Both the position numbers and the translations under genes were made by a program. A stretch of DNA of 64,000 nt from Nitrosococcus wardiae. GTDB lineage: Bacteria > Pseudomonadota > Gammaproteobacteria > Nitrosococcales > Nitrosococcaceae. The stretch is taken from contig NZ_CP038033.1 in assembly GCF_004421105.1 (NCBI RefSeq), positions 267,659 through 331,658 of the forward strand, written 5' to 3'. Below the pieces are notes generated by a model, which was given only the letters and a program-made list of their open reading frames with translations, was not told the origin of the DNA and ran no database searches. Shown here in pieces: positions 9,990-19,198 of the stretch. Position 1 is the stretch's first letter. Each line of letters begins with the position of its first letter.

Positions 9990-11267
9990 GTGCTAACATT
10001 GGGAGAAGTACGGATCGGGGTTATTGGCCTAGGTTACGTCGGGCTACCCCTGGCAGTAGAGTTCGGCAAAAAACTGCCTACCCTAGGGTTTGACATCAAT
10101 TCAACGCGCATTGCGGAGTTAAAAGAAGGCTATGACAATACCTTGGAAGTAGAACCGGAACTACTTGCAGCCGCTACCCACCTCCAGTACACTCACCAGC
10201 TCCAAGATTTAGCTGACTGTAATGTCTACATCATTACCGTTCCTACTCCCATTGACGACCATAAACGTCCTGATCTTCGCCCTCTCGAAAACGCCAGTGG
10301 TGCGGTAGGCAAAGTACTCAAACAGGGCAATATCGCCATTTTTGAATCCACCGTCTATCCAGGGGCTACAGAAGAAGTTTGCGTTCCCATTCTGGAGCGG
10401 GAATCAGGGCTTGTCTACAACCGAGATTTTTTTGCCGGTTATAGTCCCGAACGAATTAACCCGGGGGACAAGCAACATCGGGTGACCTCTATCCGCAAAA
10501 TAACATCGGCTTCCACGGCTGAAGCAGCAGAGTTTGTTGATCAACTCTATGGCAGCATTATCACCGCGGGCACCCATAGAACCAGTAGTATCCGAGTTGC
10601 TGAAGCTGCTAAAGTGATTGAAAATACCCAACGGGATGTCAACATTGCTCTGATCAATGAATTGGCAATGTTGTTTAACCGCCTGGGTATCGATACCCAG
10701 GAAGTCTTGGAAGCAGCAGCCACCAAATGGAATTTCTTGCCCTTCCATCCCGGCCTGGTCGGGGGACATTGCATCGGCATTGATCCCTACTATCTTACCC
10801 ACAAAGCACAGGCTATCGGTTTCCAGCCAGAGATGATCCTTGCTGGACGCCGAGTCAATGATGGCATGGGAAGCTACGTGGCCAGCCGAGTGGTTAAACT
10901 CATGACTCAACGCCGCATCCATGTGGTCGATAGCCGGATATTGATCCTAGGACTCACATTCAAGGAAAACTGCCCTGATTTGCGGAACACACGGGTCACA
11001 GATATCATCGCCGAACTCCAAGGATACCATGCCCAAGTCGATGTCTACGATCCCTGGGCGGACGCCAAAGAGGCCCTAAAAGAATATGGGATCATTCTTG
11101 TGAATACTTTAAACAAAGGTTATTACGATGCCATCATTGTGGCGGTTGCCCACCAACAATTTGCAGAACTCGGCATCGAGGGCATTCGTACATTAGGGAA
11201 GTCAGACAGCATTCTCTACGATGTCAAACATCTGCTCCCAAAGGAGACCGTGGACGGTCGCCTTTAG
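9990..11267 (+). CDS. Nucleotide-sugar 6-dehydrogenase (TviB/WbpA type)
   Basis: NAD-dependent oxidation of a UDP-HexNAc or UDP-hexose to the uronic acid, a precursor of capsule, Vi-type polysaccharide or O-antigen. The 425 residues show the Rossmann motif GLGYVG (13-18), the VPTPID element, [11 protein letters not shown], and the catalytic cysteine in [12 protein letters not shown] (Cys261). The sequence between these is closer to the UDP-GlcNAc dehydrogenases TviB and WbpA than to the shorter UDP-glucose dehydrogenases, though the substrate cannot be settled by eye. The start is a GTG at 9990 with AGGGAG nine bases upstream; the ATG at 9985 is out of frame and closes at once. An epimerase follows after 49 bases. 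Confidence 0.9.
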   Translation: MLTLGEVRIGVIGLGYVGLPLAVEFGKKLPTLGFDINSTRIAELKEGYDNTLEVEPELLAAATHLQYTHQLQDLADCNVYIITVPTPIDDHKRPDLRPLENASGAVGKVLKQGNIAIFESTVYPGATEEVCVPILERESGLVYNRDFFAGYSPERINPGDKQHRVTSIRKITSASTAEAAEFVDQLYGSIITAGTHRTSSIRVAEAAKVIENTQRDVNIALINELAMLFNRLGIDTQEVLEAAATKWNFLPFHPGLVGGHCIGIDPYYLTHKAQAIGFQPEMILAGRRVNDGMGSYVASRVVKLMTQRRIHVVDSRILILGLTFKENCPDLRNTRVTDIIAELQGYHAQVDVYDPWADAKEALKEYGIILVNTLNKGYYDAIIVAVAHQQFAELGIEGIRTLGKSDSILYDVKHLLPKETVDGRL

Positions 11268-11316
11268 GCAATTCCAAATTTGCCCCCTTTTGAGACAAAT
11301 CTCAGGAAATGTCTAA

Positions 11317-12348
11317 ATGAAAATTATGGTGACTGGAAGTGCTGGCTTTATTGGCGCCGCGTTGACCGAAAAATTATTAGAACGCGGTGATGAGATTATT
11401 GGTGTTGATAACCTTAATGACTATTATGACGTTAATCTCAAACTTGCTCGCCTTGCCCGTTTTCAAGACCACCCTGCTTTTACCGAAGCCCGTATGGGTC
11501 TGGAGGATCGTGAAGCCTTAAACGCTGTCTTTGCCAAACATCGCCCCCAACGGGTAGTTAACTTGGCAGCCCAGGCCGGCGTCCGTTATTCTTTAGAAAA
11601 TCCTTATGCTTACGTAGATAGCAACCTGCAGGGTTTCCTCAATATCCTAGAAAACTGCCGCCATTATCAGGTAGAACACCTGGTCTTTGCTTCGACTAGT
11701 TCCGTTTATGGGGCCAACACCAAAATGCCCTATTCTGTCCATGATAATGTGGATCATCCCTTAAGCCTTTACGCGGCCTCTAAAAAGGCCAATGAATTAA
11801 TGGCCCATACCTATAGCCATCTTTATCAACTTCCAACCACCGGATTGCGTTTTTTTACCGTCTACGGCCCTTGGGGACGACCGGATATGGCCCTATTTAA
11901 GTTCACTCGCAATATCCTGGCAGGCAAACCTATTGACGTCTATAATTATGGCCATCATCAACGAGATTTTACCTATATCGATGATATTGTAGAAGGAGTA
12001 ACTCGTACGCTCGATCGGCTTCCTACTCCTAATTCTCGCTGGAATGGGGCAACCCCTGATCCTAGCACGAGTACCGCCCCCTATCGGATCTACAACATAG
12101 GCAATCACCAGCCTGTAGAACTCTCTGATTTTATTAAAATATTAGAAGAGTGTCTGGGTTGTGAAGCAAAAAAGAATTTACTGCCGATGCAGCCTGGTGA
12201 TGTCCCTGCGACCTATGCCGATGTGGATGATTTAATACGGGATGTGGGGTTCCATCCTGCCACACCTATTGAACAGGGAATTGCTCGCTTTGTCACCTGG
12301 TATAAGGATTACTATGTCGTGGAAAGTTTTAAGGGAAAAAGGAATTAA
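11317..12348 (+). CDS. NAD-dependent UDP-sugar epimerase (UDP-glucuronate 4-epimerase-like)
   Basis: Extended short-chain dehydrogenase that inverts a sugar hydroxyl, most likely C4 of a UDP-uronate. The 343 residues contain GSAGFIG (7-13) for NAD, the Ser/Thr of ASTSSVYG (near 126-129) and the YAASK catalytic pair (Tyr152, Lys156). The motifs [20 protein letters not shown] and [18 protein letters not shown] are typical of the UDP-glucuronate 4-epimerase (CapI/LspL) group. Its pairing with the preceding dehydrogenase mirrors TviB-TviC and WbpA-WbpP pairs, so the two probably make one activated uronic acid. No glycosyltransferases lie nearby. Confidence 0.88.
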   Translation: MKIMVTGSAGFIGAALTEKLLERGDEIIGVDNLNDYYDVNLKLARLARFQDHPAFTEARMGLEDREALNAVFAKHRPQRVVNLAAQAGVRYSLENPYAYVDSNLQGFLNILENCRHYQVEHLVFASTSSVYGANTKMPYSVHDNVDHPLSLYAASKKANELMAHTYSHLYQLPTTGLRFFTVYGPWGRPDMALFKFTRNILAGKPIDVYNYGHHQRDFTYIDDIVEGVTRTLDRLPTPNSRWNGATPDPSTSTAPYRIYNIGNHQPVELSDFIKILEECLGCEAKKNLLPMQPGDVPATYADVDDLIRDVGFHPATPIEQGIARFVTWYKDYYVVESFKGKRN

Positions 12349-12411
12349 GTGTCTGTAAGGGTCTTTGCTCACCATGAGCATTTTTGGATACCCCCCACAG
12401 TCCGGAACCAA

Positions 12412-12440
12412 GTAGGGGCACGACGCCGCCGTGCCCCTAC
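12412..12440. repeat. 29-bp palindromic repeat of the GTAGGGGCACG family
   Basis: An 11-base arm GTAGGGGCACG and its perfect reverse complement flank a seven-base GC-rich centre. It lies in the 251-bp gap between the epimerase and the EEP-hydrolase gene. Two related, degenerate copies occur at 60868-60891 and 60952-60973, so it appears to be a dispersed REP-like element. The rest of this gap shows no gene. Confidence 0.7.
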
Positions 12441-12599
12441 CTTCAGCGTTGAAATACCTCACCACATGGCGTTGACCCCACTGCTAGCGTACCGATTGAG
12501 TCGGGTGGCGATTCTTCACTGCGCGATATCGCTAGGGAACATTATGCGCCCTGCGCACTTTCAAAGTAAAATAAGAATATTTTCTTGAGGAAAGGTAGG

Positions 12600-13460
12600 A
12601 TGCCCACTTTAGCCCTTCATTCGTCGCTGGTCTCTACTGATAAAAGACACCGCTTACGCTTGTTAAGCTATAATATCCAAGCTGGCGTCACCACTAGCCG
12701 CTACCATCATTACCTCACCCGTAGCTGGAAACATGTACTCCCCGATGTACACCGTCATAAGACCATGGCTAGCATTGCCGGGGTAATATCTGATTTTGAT
12801 ATTGTGGGTTTACAAGAGGCGGATATTGGCAGTTTGCGCACTGGCTTCGTCAACCAAGCAGAGCTACTCGCTGAACTCTGCCATTTCCCCCATTGGCACC
12901 AACAAGCCACTCGCCGCTTTGCTAACATCGCTCAACAAAGCAATGCCCTTCTTAGTCGAATCCAACCCAACGAAGTTCGCTCCTATCGACTACCGGGCCT
13001 CGTGCCCGGCCGGGGCGCTATCCTGGCCCATTTTGGCAACCCTAAAAATCCCTTAATCGTGCTCATCATCCACCTCGCCCTAGGCCGTCGCTCACGAATT
13101 CAGCAACTTAGCCTAATCAGCAACTTAGTCCACAAGCATCCGTATGTCGTAGTTATGGGGGATTTAAATTGCCAACCTCACAGCCCAGAGTTAAGCGCCT
13201 TATTGCGAAAAACAGGGTTAAAAGCGCCGGCAACCAAAATTGCAACCTACCCCAGCTGGCGGCCAAAACGGCATATTGATCATATCTTGGTGAGTCCCTC
13301 GCTAGAGGTAACTCAGGTTTGTGCTTTAGAGCATACCGTTTCTGATCACCTTCCATTGGCGACAGAAATCCTGGTTCCTGCGGAGATAGGACTATGGGGT
13401 GAAAACGCACCCGGTTTACCCGCAAAAAGCAACCCTGAGGTTAGCCAAAAAGTTGCTTAG
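12600..13460 (+). CDS. Endonuclease/exonuclease/phosphatase (EEP) fold family protein
   Basis: Metal-dependent phosphoesterase of unknown substrate. The ATG at 12600 gives 286 residues and sits just after a purine-rich GAGGAAAGG ribosome-binding site. The fold is indicated by the metal-ligand motifs in order: LLSYNIQAG (about 20-28), VGLQEAD, VVMGDLNCQP and the terminal HIDHILVS with SDHLPL. These match the DNase I/AP endonuclease/inositol phosphatase superfamily. There is no signal peptide, so a cytoplasmic role is expected. Position beside polysaccharide genes does not define a function; DNA, RNA or a small phosphoester could be the substrate. Confidence 0.82.
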   Translation: MPTLALHSSLVSTDKRHRLRLLSYNIQAGVTTSRYHHYLTRSWKHVLPDVHRHKTMASIAGVISDFDIVGLQEADIGSLRTGFVNQAELLAELCHFPHWHQQATRRFANIAQQSNALLSRIQPNEVRSYRLPGLVPGRGAILAHFGNPKNPLIVLIIHLALGRRSRIQQLSLISNLVHKHPYVVVMGDLNCQPHSPELSALLRKTGLKAPATKIATYPSWRPKRHIDHILVSPSLEVTQVCALEHTVSDHLPLATEILVPAEIGLWGENAPGLPAKSNPEVSQKVA

Positions 13461-13573
13461 GCTTTAACCTGCTACAAAATTTGTCTCAGATTTGATATAA
13501 AAGACCTTTTTGGAGCTGTTTGGCATAAAATGCCAAGAAAGCCCTCCAGAACCATATCAAGGAGTAATTACTC

Positions 13574-13810
13574 ATGTCCAGAGTATGTCAGGTAACGGGC
13601 AAGCGTCCCGTAAGCGGTAATAATGTTTCCCATGCCCATAATAAAACCAAGCGCCGGTTTTTACCTAATCTCCATACCCACCGGTTCTGGGTAGAGAGCG
13701 AAAAGCGCTGGGTAAAACTCAAAGTAAGCAGCAAAGGGCTCCGTATAATTGATAAACAGGGTATCGATCAAGTTTTAGCGGATATGCGAGCTCGGGGTGA
13801 GAGAGTATAG
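13574..13810 (+). CDS. rpmB: 50S ribosomal protein L28
   Basis: Protein of the large ribosomal subunit, 78 residues, full length. The start [20 protein letters not shown] and the central [11 protein letters not shown] segment are diagnostic for bacterial L28. Only one cysteine (Cys5) is present, so this is the zinc-free form. The ribosome-binding site AAGGAG lies just upstream of the ATG. It precedes rpmG by 19 bases, the usual rpmB-rpmG operon. Confidence 0.98.
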   Translation: MSRVCQVTGKRPVSGNNVSHAHNKTKRRFLPNLHTHRFWVESEKRWVKLKVSSKGLRIIDKQGIDQVLADMRARGERV

Positions 13811-13829
13811 AGTATAAGGAGAAAACATC

Positions 13830-13985
13830 ATGCGCGATAAAATCAAGCTGGTATCTAGTGCCGGTACAGGCCATTTTTACACGACAACCAAAAACAAACG
13901 CACCACGCCGGAAAAGCTAGAAAAGAAAAAATATGATCCTGTGGTGCGTAAGCATGTCATTTATAAAGAAGCTAAAATAAAATAA
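13830..13985 (+). CDS. rpmG: 50S ribosomal protein L33
   Basis: Large-subunit ribosomal protein of 51 residues. The translation begins [20 protein letters not shown] and continues through [17 protein letters not shown] to a terminal KEAKIK, which is the zinc-free L33 form (no Cys residues). An AAGGAGAAAA ribosome-binding site precedes the ATG. It is translated in tandem with rpmB. No strong terminator with a T-tract was seen immediately after the stop; a structured element starts 57 bp downstream. Confidence 0.97.
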   Translation: MRDKIKLVSSAGTGHFYTTTKNKRTTPEKLEKKKYDPVVRKHVIYKEAKIK

Positions 13986-14042
13986 CTCTCCTTGCTTAGA
14001 TCCCCCCACTAAAACCCTGCCAGAATGAGGTGTTTTAGGAAT

Positions 14043-14160
14043 GAGCCGGTGATGTTCCGTGATGCGCGCCCTCCCTGAGAGCATCCTCCGGATGTCCCGA
14101 TTCGCTCCCAGCGAATCGGTGTGGGGACTTCCCTGTCCCCTGGCTCCACGCCACCGGCTC
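14043..14160. repeat. 118-bp cloverleaf-like structured element
   Basis: A perfect nine-base outer stem (GAGCCGGTG at 14043-14051 with CACCGGCTC at 14152-14160) encloses three hairpins. They are CATCC/GGATG near 14082-14094, a ten-base stem at 14097-14119 around CGATTCGCT, and GGGGAC/GTCCCC at 14123-14140. It fills the space between the convergent ends of rpmG and the desaturase gene. The arrangement fits a mobile structured repeat or an RNA; I see no coding sequence in it. Whether it recurs in the genome cannot be seen here. Confidence 0.6.
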
Positions 14161-14212
14161 GTTTCAGGAATACTTCAAAACTTTCACTGAGATACTTACA
14201 ATAGCCCCGGAT

Positions 14213-15391
14213 TTAAGCCTGCTGGAGGGAATATCCCCGCAATGTAAAGGCGAAATCCTGCAAGGCCTTGATGCCGGACTCTTCGGCCCGCTTACACCAA
14301 TCCTGCAGGGCTTGTAATAACGCCTCCTGGCTAGCCCAAGCCTTAGACCAAATTTCTTGCAACTGCTGGCGAAATTGATACACCGTCTCCAATCGATGGT
14401 TTTCTTCCAAGAGAGCGTTCAATTCCTGCCGGGCTTTAGCATCCACTAAAGCCTCATGGCGGATCAACCAATTCTGGGCCCGTTGATACAGCTCGTTGCC
14501 TGAAAAATGGGCCGCTTCCTCTTTCAGCACCGGCAGCATCACCTTCCGGCCATAGGAAGCCATCAGATGGAAGCGGTGAGCCACCACCGCCCGGGCGGTG
14601 TCCAAATCCACCCACTGCTTCTCGGGCTTGATGAGCAGCTTGGGGGCGACCTTTTTCACCCGGGCCAATTTCAATGCCTGAAATACCCGAATGTACATCC
14701 ACCCTATATCAAACTCATACCACTTGGAGGAGAGCTTGGCCGAACTGCCGTAAGCGTGATGGTTGTTATGCAGCTCCTCACCGCCAATGAGAATGCCCCA
14801 GGGGAAAAGATTGGTGGAGGCATCGGCCACTTCATAATTGCGATAGCCCCAGTAATGGCCAAGCCCGTTAATCACCCCCGCTGCAAAGAAGGGAATCCAA
14901 TGCATCTGAACAGCCCATACCAACAACCCAGGGACTCCAAACAACGCCAGGTCAATCAATAACATCAAGCCAATCCCTGAGTAGCTATGCTTAGTATAAA
15001 GGTGGCGTTCTATCCAATCATCAGGGGTTCCATGACCATATTTTTCCGTCACCTCCGGGTTTCTCGCTGCAACCCGGTAAAGGGAAGCGCCCTGCCATAA
15101 CACCTTATGAATGCCCATCATTTGCGGGCTATGGGGATCTTCCCCCGTCTCACATTTGGCGTGGTGTTTGCGGTGCACCGCAGCCCACTCCTTGGTGACT
15201 ATCCCGGTGGTCAACCAGAGCCAAAAACGGAAGAAGTGACTGAGTGCCGGATGAAGATCCAATGCCCGGTGGGCTTGATGGCGATGAAGATAAATGGTAA
15301 CACTGATAATCGTGATATGGGTAAGCAGCAGAATGGCGGCAATATAGCCCCAAAAAGATAACTCCAAAAGACCCAAAAACATGGAATTCAA
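14213..15391 (-). CDS. Acyl-CoA/fatty acid desaturase (membrane di-iron)
   Basis: Introduces a cis double bond, probably at delta-9, into membrane fatty acyl chains. The 392-residue protein has N-terminal and central membrane segments and the three histidine boxes that bind the di-iron centre: HRHQAH (36-41), HRKHH (73-77) and HNNHH (208-212). After about residue 225 comes a long hydrophilic, helix-rich tail of 165 residues that is unusual compared with plain DesC-type enzymes but is known in proteobacterial members. The start used is the ATG at 15391; one at 15382 is also possible. Upstream DNA (15392-15470) is very AT-rich. It is transcribed towards rpmG. Confidence 0.9.
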   Translation of the reverse strand: MNSMFLGLLELSFWGYIAAILLLTHITIISVTIYLHRHQAHRALDLHPALSHFFRFWLWLTTGIVTKEWAAVHRKHHAKCETGEDPHSPQMMGIHKVLWQGASLYRVAARNPEVTEKYGHGTPDDWIERHLYTKHSYSGIGLMLLIDLALFGVPGLLVWAVQMHWIPFFAAGVINGLGHYWGYRNYEVADASTNLFPWGILIGGEELHNNHHAYGSSAKLSSKWYEFDIGWMYIRVFQALKLARVKKVAPKLLIKPEKQWVDLDTARAVVAHRFHLMASYGRKVMLPVLKEEAAHFSGNELYQRAQNWLIRHEALVDAKARQELNALLEENHRLETVYQFRQQLQEIWSKAWASQEALLQALQDWCKRAEESGIKALQDFAFTLRGYSLQQA

Positions 15392-15538
15392 TTCTCCAAT
15401 TTTAATAATTTTTATATTAATACTTATACTTATTCTCCCAACGGAAGCTGAATACTAGCCCATGTGGCAATCAGCGTCTATAAAAGACGCAATACTCTTG
15501 CACCTTATTCCTAACCACCCGTCATTCAGGACGAAATC

Positions 15539-15988
15539 ATGCCCAAACCTATGACTCCTCTTTTGACAGTCGACATTATCATTACTCTAAAAGATCAGCC
15601 TAATCAGCCTATTGTTCTTATCAAGCGCCGCAACCCTCCCTTAGGATGGGCCCTGCCAGGTGGCTTTGTCGATGTGGGCGAAATGCTGGAGCAGGCAGCA
15701 ACTCGGGAAGCGAGAGAGGAAACCGGGCTTAGTGTTAAACTTGAAACACTCTTGGGCTGTTACTCTGATCCAACGCGGGATCCTCGTGGTCATACGGTCA
15801 GCGCAGTTTACATAGCCAACGCTTCTGGAACGCCTAAAGCGGCCGATGATGCGGCCGAAGCAGCCTTATTTTCACTGGACAAACTGCCAAGAAATTTAGC
15901 TTTCGACCACCGTCAAATCTTAACCGATTATGCCCGTTATCGCTCTATTGGAGAACTTGCGCCCATTCATCATCCAGGTTCAAGCTAA
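15539..15988 (+). CDS. NUDIX hydrolase
   Basis: Hydrolyses a nucleoside diphosphate linked to another group. The 149 residues contain a complete Nudix box, starting at GGFVDVGE (Gly42, Glu48) and ending REAREETGL (56-64), with all metal-binding glutamates. The sequence around it ([14 protein letters not shown]) resembles the ADP-ribose pyrophosphatase-like group often annotated NUDIX/MutT, but substrate cannot be deduced. It stands alone, 58 bases before the ABC module. Confidence 0.9.
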   Translation: MPKPMTPLLTVDIIITLKDQPNQPIVLIKRRNPPLGWALPGGFVDVGEMLEQAATREAREETGLSVKLETLLGCYSDPTRDPRGHTVSAVYIANASGTPKAADDAAEAALFSLDKLPRNLAFDHRQILTDYARYRSIGELAPIHHPGSS

Positions 15989-16046
15989 CAATAGCGTGGC
16001 AAAAAGGTAGTGGCAAAATAGCAAACAACGAATATAATAGCGGCCC

Positions 16047-16994
16047 ATGAAACAAGATGTACTCATACGCGCAGAGCAGCTTTATCGGTATTACGGCGAA
16101 CACTGCGCGGTTAAAGGCGTGAGTTTTGACGTTCGGCGAGGTGAAGTCCTCGGTTTCCTGGGTCCTAACGGTGCTGGGAAATCAACCACCATGCAAATCT
16201 TGACGGGCAACTTAGCCCCCAGTTCTGGGCAAGTATGGATCAATGGCTTAGACTTGTTAGATAGGCCAAAACAAGCCAAGCGAGGTCTAGGCTATCTCCC
16301 TGAAACCCCTCCACTTTATCGGGAACTTACGGTAAAGGAGTATCTTGACTTCTGCGCCCGCCTCAACGGCATACCACGAAACCAGCAGGGCAAAGCCATC
16401 GCATCAGCGGTAGAGCGCTGCGGCTTAAAAGACATGGCTAAGCGACTAATCGGTAACCTTTCTAAAGGCTACCAACAGCGGGTAGGGATCGCCCAAGCTA
16501 TTATCCACTCCCCTTCCGTGATCATCCTAGATGAACCAACCGTGGGCTTAGATCCCATCCAAATCCGAGAGATCCGCCAACTTATCCGGGAGCTAGCCCA
16601 GGAGCATAGCGTTATCCTCTCCACCCACATCCTGCCAGAAGTTCAAACCATCTGCGATCGGGTACAGATCATCAATCAAGGAGAGTTAGTCCTTACTGAC
16701 ACCATCGCAGGGCTAAGTCAGCGGATGGAATCCACCAGCATCTTAGTCAGATTTGACACCCCCCCGGCAACAGAGACCCTTATGTCTCTTAGTGGTATAG
16801 AAAGTATAGAAAGCCAAGAAGATGGGCGGATCCGGATTCGTTACCGACCCGAACAGGATCCGGTGGATGAATTGGTTCGCCGCGCCGTTAATGAGAATTG
16901 GCGCTTGCGGGAACTTACTCCAGAGCGGCGCACGCTAGAAGAAATCTTCGTTGCCATTACCCAGACCGAAGACCAACAAGAGGCTGCAGCATGA
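16047..16994 (+). CDS. ABC transporter ATP-binding protein (GldA-like)
   Basis: Cytoplasmic ATPase of an ABC-2 type exporter. The 315 residues show Walker A GPNGAGKST (39-47), the signature LSKGYQQRVG and Walker B VIILDEPTVGLD, followed by the H-loop in LSTHIL. The C-terminal 90 residues form the extra domain typical of GldA/NatA/CcmA-like subunits. The stop overlaps the permease start (ATGA), and the two following genes encode a GldG-like protein and a DUF4340 protein. The module resembles gliding-type Gld systems, but it is widespread in non-gliding proteobacteria and its substrate is unknown. Confidence 0.92.
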   Translation: MKQDVLIRAEQLYRYYGEHCAVKGVSFDVRRGEVLGFLGPNGAGKSTTMQILTGNLAPSSGQVWINGLDLLDRPKQAKRGLGYLPETPPLYRELTVKEYLDFCARLNGIPRNQQGKAIASAVERCGLKDMAKRLIGNLSKGYQQRVGIAQAIIHSPSVIILDEPTVGLDPIQIREIRQLIRELAQEHSVILSTHILPEVQTICDRVQIINQGELVLTDTIAGLSQRMESTSILVRFDTPPATETLMSLSGIESIESQEDGRIRIRYRPEQDPVDELVRRAVNENWRLRELTPERRTLEEIFVAITQTEDQQEAAA

Positions 16995-17752
16995 TGGTCT
17001 TTACCTTGGCATTGCACGAATTGCGTCGTTTATTTCTGTCACCCTTGGCCTGGGCGACCCTCGCTGTCAGCCAAATCCTTCTTGGCTATATGTTCTTATC
17101 CCAGGTAGCCTACTTTCTGCAGGTCCAGTCCCGCCTAATGGGCCTTCCCGAGATGCCTGGCGTCACTGAGGTAGTGGCCATGCCCCTGTATCAAAATGCC
17201 GCCGTGGTTATGCTCTTGATAGTCCCCTTGATGACCATGCGCCTGGTGGCCGACGAAAGACGGGGCCATACCCTGGCTTTATTATTCTCAGCCCCCCTCT
17301 CCATGACCGAAATTGTGCTGGGTAAGTACCTGGGAACATTGGCTTTCTTTGTCATTATGATTCTCTTGCTTACTTTAATGCCACTTTCCTTGCTCGTAGG
17401 CGGCACCCTAGATTTGGGACTGTTGGCCGCAGGACTGCTTGGATTAGGACTCCTTCTCGCTAGTTTCACTGCCATTGGGTTATTTCTTTCCTGCTTAACC
17501 CAGCAGGCCACGGTAGCAGCCGTCGGCTCTTTTGGGGTATTGCTGTTGCTTTGGATTATCGATTGGGCAGGCAGTAGCGGCCTTTTAGCTAAAGGGAACG
17601 AAGTACTCAATTATCTCTCCCTACTGCAACACTACCAAGCTTTGCTGGAAGGTCAATTTAACAGCAGCGATATCATCTACTACCTATTGATTATTATCAC
17701 CTTTCTCACGTTTAGTATCCGTCGGCTTGATGCTGATCGGCTACCCCATTGA
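16991..17752 (+). CDS. ABC-2 type permease (GldF-like)
   Basis: Membrane subunit for the preceding ATPase. The ATG at 16991 overlaps the upstream stop codon and gives 253 residues. About six hydrophobic segments are visible, including YQNAAVVMLLIVPLMTMRLVADERRGHT, where the RLVADERR loop is typical of ABC-2 permeases that contact the ATPase. Longer in-frame starts upstream lie inside the ATPase gene and add unrelated arginine-rich residues. The next gene starts 45 bases later. Confidence 0.9.
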   Translation: MMVFTLALHELRRLFLSPLAWATLAVSQILLGYMFLSQVAYFLQVQSRLMGLPEMPGVTEVVAMPLYQNAAVVMLLIVPLMTMRLVADERRGHTLALLFSAPLSMTEIVLGKYLGTLAFFVIMILLLTLMPLSLLVGGTLDLGLLAAGLLGLGLLLASFTAIGLFLSCLTQQATVAAVGSFGVLLLLWIIDWAGSSGLLAKGNEVLNYLSLLQHYQALLEGQFNSSDIIYYLLIIITFLTFSIRRLDADRLPH

Positions 17753-17797
17753 TTTTTTTTGATTGCATAGGTATTGAGGAGCAAACCGGGACAGCGT

Positions 17798-19186
17798 ATG
17801 CGCGTCACTCGAAAAACCCACTGGCAAATCAGACTGCAAAATCTTTTTTTTACTCTCCTAATTCTCACTATTGTTGGCCTAATCGCAGCCCTTAGCATAC
17901 GCTATAATTATCAGGCTGACTGGACCGCTAGCGGGCGCAATACCCTCTCTGAAGCAAGCCAAGCACTTCTGAGACAACTTGAGGGTCCAGTCACCATCAT
18001 TAGTTTTGCCCAGGGGCCCAGTGCCAAGCAGCAAATTAGCCAACTCATTGAACGCTACCAGCGTTACAAACCGGATCTGGAATTAGCGTATATCAATCCG
18101 GAAACAGCCCCTGATCAAGTCCGAAAACTCGGGGTTGCCTCTGATACGGAAGTAGTGATTAAAAAAGATGGCCGGCAGGAAAAGCTGCAGGATTTGTCTG
18201 AGGAAGGCTTAACCAATGCCCTAAACCGGATTGCCCGTAGCGCTGAAACATCGATCGTTTTCCTCGAGGGTCATGGTGAACGCGACCCTCAGGGAAGAGC
18301 TAATTTTGATTTGGGAAATTTTAGCCAGCACCTGAAAACCAAGGGATTCCAGATCCAATCAGTAAATCTATCGGCACAGCCCCAGCTTCCCGATCATACC
18401 CAGATCCTGGTTATTGCCAGCCCTCAGGTTGACTTCCTACCTGGTGAAGTAGCGTTGATCCAAAGCCATGTTAACCATGGCGGCCATTTGCTTTGGCTCA
18501 CCGAACCAGGCCCCTTGCCTAGTCTAGACCCCCTGGCGGAAGATCTCGGCATCAAGATCCTCCCTGGGACGATCATCGATCCCAGCGCCCAATTACTAAT
18601 GGGTCGTGGCAGCACCGCTTTTGCCCTAGTCCCAGAATATGGGAATCATCCTGTCAGTGAACGCCTCACTTCAGCCACATTATTCCCCCGGGCAACCGCC
18701 CTGGAAGCCGCGCAAGAGAGTGAATGGCAACCGCAACCCATCCTTTCCACCTTATCCCGAACCTGGCTAGAAACTTCCAGCCTAGAAGGAGACATTGAAT
18801 TTGATAAAGGAGAAGATGCCGTTGGCCCCTTTACCATCGGCCTGGCCTTAAACCGAGAACCTTCCTCCTCTAAACAGGGGGCGGCCAGCAAAGACCAAAA
18901 CAAACCTGAGAACAGGACTCAGCGAATAGCCATCATCAGCGATGGAGATTTCCTCTCCAATGCCTACCTTGGCATTGGTGCCAATCTGGATCTGGGTCTG
19001 AGCCTTATTAACTGGCTTGCCCATGAAGATCGCTTTATTACCATTCCAGCACGAACGCGTCCAGATACCTCTCTCCAACTCTCTTCCATAACTTCGTGGG
19101 TAATAGGCCTTGGGTTCCTCTTGGTATTACCTGTAATCTTGCTAGGAACAGGGTTGCTTATCTGGTGGCGGCGGCGTCAACGCTAA
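17798..19186 (+). CDS. GldG-family ABC auxiliary protein
   Basis: Periplasm-facing subunit that accompanies GldA/GldF-like transporters. The protein has an N-terminal membrane helix (FFTLLILTIVGLIAALSI) and a large soluble domain of the GldG/DUF4350 type with motifs FLEGHGERDP and DGDFLSNAYLG. It ends with a C-terminal helix followed by a basic WWRRRQR tail. I chose the ATG at 17798 (462 residues); a TTG at 17774 would add eight residues. Family members are thought to bind ligands or help assembly, but no activity is established. The DUF4340 gene starts 12 bases after it. Confidence 0.85.
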   Translation: MRVTRKTHWQIRLQNLFFTLLILTIVGLIAALSIRYNYQADWTASGRNTLSEASQALLRQLEGPVTIISFAQGPSAKQQISQLIERYQRYKPDLELAYINPETAPDQVRKLGVASDTEVVIKKDGRQEKLQDLSEEGLTNALNRIARSAETSIVFLEGHGERDPQGRANFDLGNFSQHLKTKGFQIQSVNLSAQPQLPDHTQILVIASPQVDFLPGEVALIQSHVNHGGHLLWLTEPGPLPSLDPLAEDLGIKILPGTIIDPSAQLLMGRGSTAFALVPEYGNHPVSERLTSATLFPRATALEAAQESEWQPQPILSTLSRTWLETSSLEGDIEFDKGEDAVGPFTIGLALNREPSSSKQGAASKDQNKPENRTQRIAIISDGDFLSNAYLGIGANLDLGLSLINWLAHEDRFITIPARTRPDTSLQLSSITSWVIGLGFLLVLPVILLGTGLLIWWRRRQR

Positions 19187-19198
19187 AGCGAAATCCCG

